From Pseudomonas chlororaphis subsp. piscium (lineage in GTDB: Bacteria > Pseudomonadota > Gammaproteobacteria > Pseudomonadales > Pseudomonadaceae), in assembly GCF_003850345.1 (NCBI RefSeq), contig NZ_CP027707.1, forward strand, positions 7,001,156-7,065,155: a DNA stretch of 64,000 bases. Direction: 5' to 3'. A model generated the notes under the pieces. The model saw only the letters and a program-made list of their open reading frames with translations. It did no database searches and was not told where the DNA came from. A program made the position numbers and the translations under genes. Shown here in pieces: positions 35,915 through 43,084 of this stretch (position 1 is the stretch's first letter; each line of letters opens with the position of its first letter).

Positions 35915-36983
35915 TGGTCTGGGCTCCGAGAAAGGCTGGGGACTTGGCGGCATGGGTGGAGTGGAGGGCAAGCACGGGGGCGACATCGGCGCGGGCGCTG
36001 TCGGCATGACAGATCTGCTCAATCACCCGGAAGGTCGGCAGCAGGCTCTCGAAGCTGGCCTCGTAAGGCGAACGGTTGCGCACCGCGTCGAAGAACTTCT
36101 CCAGTTCGCCGAAATAACCGCTGCGCTCATAACCCGAATCCAACGGCCCCGGCTGCCACGCGCCGCGCCAGCGCTTGGCGGTGCCGGTTGCCCCGGTGCC
36201 ATGTACCGGCTCGTGCAGGGTGATGTTCCACAGGTTGTTGAGCTCGACCATCATCGAATTGGAGCTGACGATCTTCATGTCGAATTCGAAGTACGGGAAC
36301 ATCGTTCCGCTCAGCAGGCTGACCGTCGCGCCGGAGCTGAAGCCGAGTTCCAGGCTCACCAGCAACGAGTCCTCGTGGCGTTGCACCCGGGATTCGATAT
36401 CCCGCAATTCGCCACCGCCGAAGGTCACGCCAAGGTCGATGGTGTGAATCGCCTGGGCCAGCAGAAACGAACGCAGGGTGGAGTCCAGCCCCCACAGCGG
36501 TGCGGTGGGTTTGCTCGCATAGTGGTTGAGCTGGATGTGCACGACCTTGCCGAACTGCTCGGTGCGCGTCATATCGCGCAGCTGGCGCATGGGCTTGGCA
36601 TATTTGAAGTTCATGCCCACGCCAGTGACCACCTGGGCCTGGCGAGCCGCGCCGATCAGGTATTCGAGCTCGGCGAGGGTGAAGCACGGCGGCTTCTCGA
36701 CGAAAACATGCACGCCCTTGGCCATTGCCTTGATTGCCAGGTCGCGGTGCGCCTGGGGCGGGCACGCCATGACCACCGCATCCAGCGCAGCGGTATCGAG
36801 CATCTCGTCGAAGTCGTCGGTGATCGCGACCTCGGAAATGAAACGGTGGATTTGTCCGGCGCGGGTCAGGTCGCTGTCGCACACGGCGACGATGCGAATA
36901 TCCGGCATTTGCAGAAGCGTGGGCAGCAGGTTTTCTTGCATCTGCGCGCCAAGGCCGACGATGCCAACTCTGAGTACAGTCAT
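35904..36983 (-). CDS. Gfo/Idh/MocA family NAD(P)-dependent oxidoreductase (first gene of the 12-gene operon)
   Basis: A 359-residue dehydrogenase. The Rossmann motif is VGIVGLGAQ (6-14), the catalytic EKP is at 96-98 (VFVEKPPC), and a His in AQAIHTIDLG fits the family's substrate-binding His. The family oxidises hydroxyls of sugars, inositols and nucleotide sugars. Three in-frame ATGs lie at 36995, 36989 and 36983; 36983 is chosen because GGAG ends 6 nt upstream. As the promoter-proximal gene followed by two aminotransferases it probably generates the ketone they use, like NtdC before NtdA in kanosamine synthesis, or Pur10 before Pur4; this is inference. Confidence 0.88.
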   Translation of the reverse strand: MTVLRVGIVGLGAQMQENLLPTLLQMPDIRIVAVCDSDLTRAGQIHRFISEVAITDDFDEMLDTAALDAVVMACPPQAHRDLAIKAMAKGVHVFVEKPPCFTLAELEYLIGAARQAQVVTGVGMNFKYAKPMRQLRDMTRTEQFGKVVHIQLNHYASKPTAPLWGLDSTLRSFLLAQAIHTIDLGVTFGGGELRDIESRVQRHEDSLLVSLELGFSSGATVSLLSGTMFPYFEFDMKIVSSNSMMVELNNLWNITLHEPVHGTGATGTAKRWRGAWQPGPLDSGYERSGYFGELEKFFDAVRNRSPYEASFESLLPTFRVIEQICHADSARADVAPVLALHSTHAAKSPAFLGAQTNVL

Positions 36984-37118
36984 AACCATCTCCATCCTGG
37001 AAAAGTGGGTACTGCGTCATGAAAAGGTTGGACGAACGCCTACACGGAACCCGCGTCGGGTCACCTGTGGGGTGAACCGATCGGGTCCGGCATTCGCTTG
37101 GATCGAGGCAGGATCGCC

Positions 37119-37403
37119 TCAGAACAACGGATTGCCCTTACGGGACCCGTTCGGGCTATTGCCCAGGGTCATCCGAGTAGAACACCCGGATGTTTCACGC
37201 CACACGCCGACACGGGGTTGATGACCAGCAGTCACCAAGGCGCAGCGAGCAGAATGGATATGACCGCGCAGGCGGTAGGTATGAGGGGCGGCAGGTCGAA
37301 TCGGCTGCCAGTCACTGTGAGCGACCTGGCCGAGGGCCTTGATCAATGAATCGGGGTTTCGTTGGAAAACCGAATAGCGCCCGAAATGACGATACGCATG
37401 CAT
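37119..37403 (-). CDS. Possible small ORF upstream of the 12-gene operon
   Basis: A 94-codon frame read toward the operon. Its ATG at 37403 has a good ribosome-binding site (AAGGATGA, about 7 nt upstream). The product is basic, starts MHAYRHFGRYSVFQRNPDSL and matches no family I know. A 135-bp gap separates it from the dehydrogenase start. It could be a real small protein, a precursor-like peptide or a leader, or chance. The antisense frames look no better. I rate it as uncertain. Confidence 0.3.
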   Translation of the reverse strand: MHAYRHFGRYSVFQRNPDSLIKALGQVAHSDWQPIRPAAPHTYRLRGHIHSARCALVTAGHQPRVGVWRETSGCSTRMTLGNSPNGSRKGNPLF

Positions 37404-37475
37404 GGCTGAATCATCCTTGAAGCAATAAATCTATCCCTTGTTATGCAGAAGCTCATGTTCCGTGAGCCCTTGCTT

Positions 37476-37500
37476 GCCACACACCTCATCAATGTGTGGC
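37476..37500. promoter_or_regulatory. Inverted repeat upstream of the 12-gene operon
   Basis: Perfect 8-bp arms GCCACACA (37476-37483) and TGTGTGGC (37493-37500) with a 9-base spacer. It has no T-run suited to a terminator in either direction and lies in an AT-rich zone, so it may be an operator or mRNA hairpin. Function inferred from position only. Confidence 0.4.
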
Positions 37501-37918
37501 TTGGATGTATAGATCAGGCTTTTTCGGAGCGCAAATCAGTTGCTATATCGTTTCATCATATTGTTTTGAGCAATCCGGACATAAGGCAACGGGCCATATA
37601 GGTCCGTTGTCACCATCGTCGAACCGCCGGAAAAAATTGAAACCGGATAATCAAATCCGTCTCACCAGAGGCACGGGCTTCGAGCTGAGAGGTCTGGATA
37701 CACTTGGCTTGCGTAGTCCCCTGACATGCGGCCGGATGCGCACGGGCGATGAAATTTGATTGTTGTTGAGGATTATTGATTCGGATTATCCAGCCACTCC
37801 GGGCAGCATCCACCACGCATTGAGCGACAGGCGAGCATCCGCTTCGCGTAGCTCGGGTCGGTGCCGGGGGCCAGGTCGGAACCTGAATGACAACGTTCAT
37901 CACTTGGGAACAGAACAC

Positions 37919-38599
37919 ATGTGCATGTCGAACAAATGGATCGTGGGAATTGCCTTGAGCTGCATATTCCAGGTCGGGTGTGTCTCGAAGGTGGCGCAGC
38001 AAGAGCAATATTCGGGCTTCCTGGCCAATTATCAGGGGCTGGAGGAACACACCACGCCAAGTGAACAGAAGGTGCTGCGCTGGGTGGCGCCAGGGTTCGA
38101 TCCTCACGCCTATTCCACTGTCGTGTTCAAGCAGGTAGAGCTGTATCCAGCGCCGAAACCGACCGAGCGCGTCAACCTGCAAACCCTGAAAGACCTGCAG
38201 ATCATCGCCAGCAACAGCGTCAGGAACGCATTCGCTCCCACCTACAGGATCGTTTCGAATGCGCAGCAGGCACCGGCCCATTCGCGGACATTGATCTTGC
38301 GGGCGGCTATCACCGGCGTCAGCGCCAGCAACGAAGGCATGCATTGGTATGAGGTCGTCCCCATCGCCGCCATTGTCGGGGCAACACAGGCAGCCACCGG
38401 CCATCGCGATCAGACGGCCGAGTTGTATCTCGAAGCCGACCTGATCGATGCCAAAACCGGTTTGCCGGTCGCCAAGATGGTGCGCAAGGTGTTCGGCGAG
38501 ACCTTGAAAAACGCCAGCCAGCCGATAGTCGCCAATGACTTCAAGGTCGCCTTCAAAAGCATGACCAACGACATGCAGACACTGCTTTCCAGGCAGTGA
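37919..38599 (+). CDS. DUF3313-type outer-membrane lipoprotein
   Basis: A 226-residue protein, start ATG 37919 (TGGGAA upstream; ATG 37925 also possible). A hydrophobic signal WIVGIALSCIFQVG ends at a Cys (GCVSKV), a slightly atypical lipobox. The mature part has YSGFLANYQGLEE, VLRWVAPGFDPHAYSTVVFK and a glycine/alanine-rich loop typical of DUF3313 proteins. It is probably anchored to the membrane; function unknown. It may be paired with the secreted protein gene 131 bp downstream. Confidence 0.8.
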   Translation: MCMSNKWIVGIALSCIFQVGCVSKVAQQEQYSGFLANYQGLEEHTTPSEQKVLRWVAPGFDPHAYSTVVFKQVELYPAPKPTERVNLQTLKDLQIIASNSVRNAFAPTYRIVSNAQQAPAHSRTLILRAAITGVSASNEGMHWYEVVPIAAIVGATQAATGHRDQTAELYLEADLIDAKTGLPVAKMVRKVFGETLKNASQPIVANDFKVAFKSMTNDMQTLLSRQ

Positions 38600-38730
38600 C
38601 AACTGCGGGATACCCAGCGCAAACCTTGCATTGCCTCGAAAGGCCTAGGGTTTCAGAACGACAGTCACGCTGCGTCTGCCAAAAACAGGCCGCCAGGCCA
38701 GGCAGCGACGTCCAACGAGAGTCCGACTTG

Positions 38731-39192
38731 ATGAAAATACTGAGTTTTACCTTATCGGCCGTTGTATTGCTCGCCAGCTCCGGAGCGTTGGCGGCAACGG
38801 TGGTTCCCCTGAAAGGCCAGACTTCCCAGACGATCCAGCAAGACACCAGTGCCTGCCAGTCGCAGGCCAATGCTCAGTTCCCGATACAAAACACCGTGCC
38901 CTACGGTGGCCGGATAAAAGGCGCGACTACCGCCGCCATCGCCGGGGCCACCGCTGCGGAAGTTCGGGGCCGGCAACATGAAAACGTCTATGACCATATC
39001 GACGACGATATCAAGCAAGACTATCGCCAGAACCATGCCCGCAGCGCCGCGACGGCCGGCGCAATGATCGGCGCATCAAGACAGCGCCAGGAACGCAGGC
39101 AGGACCTTAAAAGCACCGAGCAAAACATCACCGCCAACAACTCCGTGTACAGCAGTTGCCTGCAACAGCGTGGCTACAACGTTCAGCCTTGA
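38731..39192 (+). CDS. Secreted protein with glycine-zipper-like segments
   Basis: A 153-residue protein with a clear signal peptide (MKILSFTLSAVVLLASSGALA, cut after ALA). Two Gly/Ala-rich helices, GATTAAIAGATAAEV and AATAGAMIGASRQR, are separated by a charged stretch, like glycine-zipper or YMGG envelope proteins. Cys residues at both ends (TSACQSQ and YSSCLQQ) could form a disulfide. It follows a DUF3313 lipoprotein, a common neighbour pattern for envelope stress proteins; role unknown. Confidence 0.75.
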   Translation: MKILSFTLSAVVLLASSGALAATVVPLKGQTSQTIQQDTSACQSQANAQFPIQNTVPYGGRIKGATTAAIAGATAAEVRGRQHENVYDHIDDDIKQDYRQNHARSAATAGAMIGASRQRQERRQDLKSTEQNITANNSVYSSCLQQRGYNVQP

Positions 39193-39675
39193 TCCAGCCG
39201 TTCCTTTACAAGGCACAGGCATTCTTGATGCAGATTGTGAAATCGATCCAACGGGCTGCACTGGAATGCCTGCAAGTTCATCCTTCCCCCTGAAGTAATG
39301 CCACTCTTCCCTTCTCCCTCCAGCCTCCCTCTGCATTCAAATCTTCGCTTCAATACAGGGCGCGGATATCGCCAGGTCGCAAGCTTGTGCTTGAACAACG
39401 AGCCGTCCGATACTCTGCCCTGCAGTTTTCGGATGGCGCAGATGACTCGTACTGAGCATCATCATGACCTCCGATTAAACCCCGTGGATTACCCTTGCCT
39501 GATTCCAGTGAGACTTTTGATGGGTTGCTCCAGCATTGTCCAGTGACGCTCTCTGCACCTTGCGTGCTTGCTCACGCATAGCCGTTCATCTCCCCGACAA
39601 GCCTGTATTGCCTCAGATCCAGCCCATCAAAGCCGTCCCTATACTCAGCCAGAACCACCTGAACGGAGGATTCGC
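39193..39675. other. Intergenic region upstream of the ToxR-like gene
   Basis: 483 bp without a supportable gene. The codon-like stretches I looked at lack ribosome-binding sites and recognisable products. It must contain the promoter for the regulator gene at 39676; GGAGGA at 39665-39670 is that gene's ribosome-binding site. From here to 42.8 kb the sequence is noticeably AT-richer than the rest of the window. Confidence 0.5.
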
Positions 39676-40497
39676 ATGCGCTACGCCTTCAAGTTGAAAA
39701 ATGATTCCATGGTTCTTTTCGACCCGGATACTGCCTTGCTCTCCATCACGACACCTCATGGAGATGTTCAAAACTCCACGATAGGTAGAGCTGAATCGCG
39801 TCTACTGGGTCTGCTGCTTATGGAGCCGGGTCAGACTAAAAGCCGTGAGGAGATCATCGACTACGCCTGGAATGACCGCGTCGTCGCCTCCGGTAGTTTG
39901 AATCAGGCCGTTTTCTCACTTCGAAATATTCTCAACGACAGTAGAGATCACGAGATCTTGATGACGGTTCCTCGAAGAGGATATTGCTTCAACCGTCATT
40001 ATGTAGTCGATGCACCGACAGGCTTGCCGACGCCTTCAAATGAGGCCGCACAATCCGCCGTACCCATCATTGAACAGCTTCCACCAAGCGCAAAAGATCA
40101 TCTCCCGTTGCCTTCAGAGAAACCCATAAAACCAACTCGCATAACAAAAGCCCAGTTGATCGGTTATCTCTTGACCTTGGGAGTCTGTGCCTTCACGGGT
40201 TTCCACACCACCTTCGACACGCCGAAAATAGAAGTTTCCAGCATAAAACAGAATGAGTTGGTCATCCATGCAGTCGCCAACAGTGTCGCCGAGGCTCAAT
40301 CGCTGAGAGATCTTTCGGCTAAACAGGTTCAACAGTTTTCGCCGAACTTGAAAGGCCAGGTCTGGTTGAATCTCGCTAAATCAAACTATTCCGTTTCGTG
40401 CGTTCGCCCGGATCTAAGCACTGCAAACCTACAATTGAACAGCGAACAGAAAGACCTCGCACTGATGATCCGGCAATGTTTGGAAGCCACCCTATGA
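39676..40497 (+). CDS. ToxR/CadC-like membrane-anchored transcriptional regulator
   Basis: A 273-residue protein. Residues ~30-108 form an OmpR-type winged helix (SRLLGLLLMEPGQTKSREEI, SLNQAVFSLRNIL, VPRRGYCF). A proline-rich linker leads to one transmembrane helix at about 159-177 (LIGYLLTLGVCAFTG), then a ~95-residue periplasmic domain with two Cys (SVSCVRPDL and MIRQCLE). This is the ToxR/CadC architecture, where the periplasmic part senses a signal and the cytoplasmic part binds DNA. Its stop overlaps the start of a second single-pass protein. Targets may include the nearby outer-membrane barrel genes. Confidence 0.82.
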   Translation: MRYAFKLKNDSMVLFDPDTALLSITTPHGDVQNSTIGRAESRLLGLLLMEPGQTKSREEIIDYAWNDRVVASGSLNQAVFSLRNILNDSRDHEILMTVPRRGYCFNRHYVVDAPTGLPTPSNEAAQSAVPIIEQLPPSAKDHLPLPSEKPIKPTRITKAQLIGYLLTLGVCAFTGFHTTFDTPKIEVSSIKQNELVIHAVANSVAEAQSLRDLSAKQVQQFSPNLKGQVWLNLAKSNYSVSCVRPDLSTANLQLNSEQKDLALMIRQCLEATL

Positions 40498-40976
40498 AGC
40501 CAACAATATCGTCAACCGCTCATTGGATAATGCTTGCGATCATCAATGCCGCCTGTATTTTTTTACTGACTTATTCTCCATCTCATTACATGGAAAACAC
40601 CAGCTATCAAACCATCACTCGACAATGGCTCGAAGATTCGAATCAGCTCAATACGGAAGAGTACCTGACTATCGGGCACGGTCGACTGACCCAAACCATG
40701 CTGGAAAGCCTGAACGGAAAGATTCGTAACGCGACTGTATCGGCGGATGTTATCCGAGAAAGCAAGCATCACTTTCAGATAAAAATCAGCACTGTAAAAC
40801 TTAGCCAGGATAACGAGCTATTCGCCATCGAAAAGACACCTGATCTCTTTTTCAAACGCCAATACGTTCTGCAAGAAGGCGCTGTTCTAAACTACGAATT
40901 GATTCCTACCACCGATAAAAACACCCTGTGCGTTTATGTGCACGAACTGAGTCGCTTGCGCTGCATGAGTCACTAG
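40494..40976 (+). CDS. Single-pass periplasmic partner of the ToxR-like regulator (ToxS-like)
   Basis: A 160-residue protein whose ATG overlaps the regulator stop (ATGA). One N-terminal transmembrane helix (IMLAIINAACIFLLTY, about residues 12-27) is followed by a ~130-residue periplasmic domain with two Cys near the C terminus (TLCVYVHE and RLRCMSH). The size, topology and coupling to a ToxR-like gene match ToxS-type effectors that stabilise the regulator's periplasmic domain. I see no sequence motif that proves homology; the name rests on arrangement. Confidence 0.7.
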   Translation: MKPTISSTAHWIMLAIINAACIFLLTYSPSHYMENTSYQTITRQWLEDSNQLNTEEYLTIGHGRLTQTMLESLNGKIRNATVSADVIRESKHHFQIKISTVKLSQDNELFAIEKTPDLFFKRQYVLQEGAVLNYELIPTTDKNTLCVYVHELSRLRCMSH

Positions 40977-41235
40977 GGCCTCCCAGGGCTGTCCCAAAAA
41001 TTTGACCAGACGACAGGGCTTGATGCGCTCTTGTTCTGTCTAACGCTGATTCAAACAGAAAAATAATAATCACTGATTTGAATCAGACGTTCCTTCCCCT
41101 TCAAGATCACTCCACTTTGGCGTTCGGAGCCGTGCCTGTTGTCACTCGGCACAAAACCGGCTCCACGTCCCTCTCATCCGAACACTCTCCTGGGTGCCAG
41201 ATGAAAACATACATTTTTTGCGAGTCGTCAAATCG
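40977..41235. other. Intergenic region
   Basis: 259 bp, AT-rich in its middle (AGAAAAATAATAATCACTG near 41058). It may contain the promoter of the small exported protein gene that follows. I see no gene or clear terminator. Confidence 0.45.
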
Positions 41236-41499
41236 ATGATAACCAGAATCTTGGCAGTCCTATCTTTAGCTGCAATATCCTTTCATTCGGTGGCGCATGA
41301 TGAATACTCTGCCGGCAGCACGGAAATCGAGTTCTACCAAATAGAATTGAGCCCGAATGAGAAACTAAAGTTGTCGCAACTGAACATCTACTTTGAGAAT
41401 GAATACCATGACGAAGACGGGGCGATCGATCTTCCCCCTCCTTCCCCAGCACAAAATACCATTAGTGATATTCACGACTTTTCGCTAATCGCACTTTGA
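41236..41499 (+). CDS. Small exported protein of unknown function
   Basis: An 87-residue protein with a signal peptide (ITRILAVLSLAAISFHSVAHD, predicted cut after VAH or SVA). The mature ~65 residues are acidic (EFYQIELSPNEKLKLSQ, NEYHDEDGAIDLPPP) with no Cys. I recognise no family. It sits between the ToxR/S-like pair and two outer-membrane barrel genes and shares their AT-rich composition. The ATG at 41236 was chosen because it begins the signal peptide; there is only a weak ribosome-binding site. Confidence 0.5.
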   Translation: MITRILAVLSLAAISFHSVAHDEYSAGSTEIEFYQIELSPNEKLKLSQLNIYFENEYHDEDGAIDLPPPSPAQNTISDIHDFSLIAL

Positions 41500-41564
41500 T
41501 CATGATTCCTTGCGCGCTGACTCTGTGTCCTGCCTGAAAACTCATTAACAAGGAACGCATATCG

Positions 41565-41990
41565 ATGCTGCTGAAAAACCTCGCAATCGCATCCTTTGGT
41601 TTGGTGTTTTCTCTCAAGGCCATGGCCAAGGACAAGGAACTTTACAGCGCCGACCTGACGCGCATTGAAAACAGCAAAAAGACGCTGGGCAATGAAAAGT
41701 CCGGTTATAGGATTTGCACAGGCTATCTAGCCAATGATTATTTTGCCTTTGATGCAGCGGCCATCAGTCCAACGCGTCAGAAAACGGCAATCTTTGGTTC
41801 ACAAACAGCGCCATGCAAACTTGAAAACCTGAACTTGCCATCGAGCGACAGGTACGTTTTTTCAGCAGCCTTGGAGCTTATGCCGAAGTCATTGACATCG
41901 ACGCCTGAAAAAAAACGCCTCACCTGAACTACCAACATCGACTTTTTCCAACTCGAGGGAATAAGTGTGCACTTTCGATTAAACGCACTG
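41565..41990 (+). pseudogene. Decayed outer-membrane beta-barrel gene (paralogue of 42316-42816)
   Basis: The frame from ATG 41565 gives a signal peptide (IASFGLVFSLKAMAKD) and then DKELYSADLTRIENSKK and YRICTGYLANDYFAFDAA, which align with the intact paralogue (DDKGLYLGAGVSNIETDKS, YKVFAGYRLNGYLAFEGA). At the T-run near 41855-41861 the frame slips. Adding one T gives YVFFSSLGAYAE, matching the paralogue's VRVFGSVGAHAW. After an in-frame stop at 41925-41927, NIDFFQLEGISVHF (about 41934-41975) matches the paralogue's ELDVFRNIGIRAEY. At least two lesions therefore separate it from a working gene. The 3' limit is uncertain. Confidence 0.75.
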
Positions 41991-42315
41991 TCACTCAAAC
42001 AGAAAATCTTCTTTTGCCTTGCCGCCTATTTATGTGGCGTAGCCTTAGCCTGGTTGATTGACGGTTAATAACGGCGCCCAGGCCAGATCCCGCCAAGCCG
42101 AATCATATTATTTCGGATTCGACGCCAAGGTGTTGGAACTCGACAGCAACTAGCACACTGGCTTCAGAGGCTGTGTTATTGGCTGAAGAACGCCCTGCTC
42201 ATGGGCTGGCGAAGTTACGCAAAGATATCAGGCAGTGACTTTTATCAGCCTTCGCGATCACTCGAATTCTCAGTCCCCCTCACAATCGACAACCTGTAGA
42301 AGGACACTGCTTCAC

Positions 42316-42816
42316 ATGCTATTTCGCAACCTTGGCTTCATTTCACTGCTTTCGCTGCTGTCTTTTCAAGCATTGGCTGACGACAAAGGCCTGTATCTTG
42401 GAGCAGGCGTAAGCAATATCGAAACCGACAAATCCCATCTGAGCGATGAAGACTATAGCTATAAGGTTTTTGCAGGCTACCGTCTCAACGGTTATCTGGC
42501 CTTCGAGGGCGCCTTCGTAGATCTCGGGCAATTCAAGGACAAGAATCTGGATTTCGATGGTAAATCCGTTCAGGCCAGTGCCCATCTCGGCTTCCCGCTG
42601 GGAGAACGGGTGCGAGTTTTCGGTAGTGTCGGTGCTCATGCCTGGGATGCCGGCGGTAATGCCAGCGATGATGACACCGGGGTGAATCTGACCTACGGTG
42701 CCGGCGTTGAACTTGATGTGTTTCGCAACATCGGTATCCGCGCCGAATATGAAGTACTTGAGGTCGGCGACATCAACCTGAATCAAACGACGGCATCTGC
42801 CTTTATTCTCTGGTAA
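42316..42816 (+). CDS. Outer-membrane beta-barrel protein (OmpA/OmpX-like, 8 strands)
   Basis: A 166-residue protein with signal peptide (LGFISLLSLLSFQALAD, cut after ALA) and an alternating hydrophobic pattern of about eight strands, e.g. GLYLGAGVSNIE, YKVFAGYRLNGYLAFEGAFV, VRVFGSVGAHAW, IGIRAEYEVLEVGD. It ends in Trp (AFILW), close to the aromatic C-terminal residue used for outer-membrane insertion. It matches the porin-like OMP_b-brl family. The start at 42316 has GAAGGAC upstream. A decayed paralogue lies 325 bp upstream. Confidence 0.85.
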   Translation: MLFRNLGFISLLSLLSFQALADDKGLYLGAGVSNIETDKSHLSDEDYSYKVFAGYRLNGYLAFEGAFVDLGQFKDKNLDFDGKSVQASAHLGFPLGERVRVFGSVGAHAWDAGGNASDDDTGVNLTYGAGVELDVFRNIGIRAEYEVLEVGDINLNQTTASAFILW

Positions 42817-43084
42817 CGCTAACTTGAATCGAGCGGCCATACTGGTCGCTCAACGCACGCCCTGAAACCATCATCCTCGTCGGACTTGCCGCCCAGGATT
42901 GCGAAGCAACCTGAACGACGGCAAACCGGTCGAACCGGCCCTGGCAAACCAATCCAATACCCGCGTGCGAAAAGCACGAAAAAGCGATTGGGAGCCAGCG
43001 CGCGAATAGCCCAGCATGACCCGGCGCCAGAACAACACTCAATTCAGACGCCGGGTAGATCTGTGCAGCCCGATTGTGGATAAC

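Larger units (their letters stand above)
36984..37918. other. Long intergenic region between the 12-gene operon and the lipoprotein gene
   Basis: About 935 bp between divergent transcription units. It holds the possible small ORF at 37119-37403 and two hairpins (37451-37467, GCTCA/TGAGC; 37476-37500). It gets AT-richer from about 37400 to 37570, where promoters for the leftward operon are most likely. I see no tRNA, IS element or known riboswitch. Confidence 0.55.

Noticed and set aside
36984..37475. SAM/MTA-type riboswitch upstream of the MTAP-containing operon
   Set aside because: I could not find the conserved cores of SAM riboswitch classes; only simple hairpins are visible.
37496..37759. 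88-codon frame between the operon and the lipoprotein gene
   Set aside because: No ribosome-binding site, mixed composition and no domain; probably chance.
39298..39546. 82-codon frame upstream of the ToxR-like gene
   Set aside because: No RBS or family match; composition like non-coding DNA.
41967..42068. 33-codon GTG-started hydrophobic peptide
   Set aside because: Its first residues (VHFRLNA) continue the alignment of the decayed barrel gene, so it is better explained as a remnant tail.
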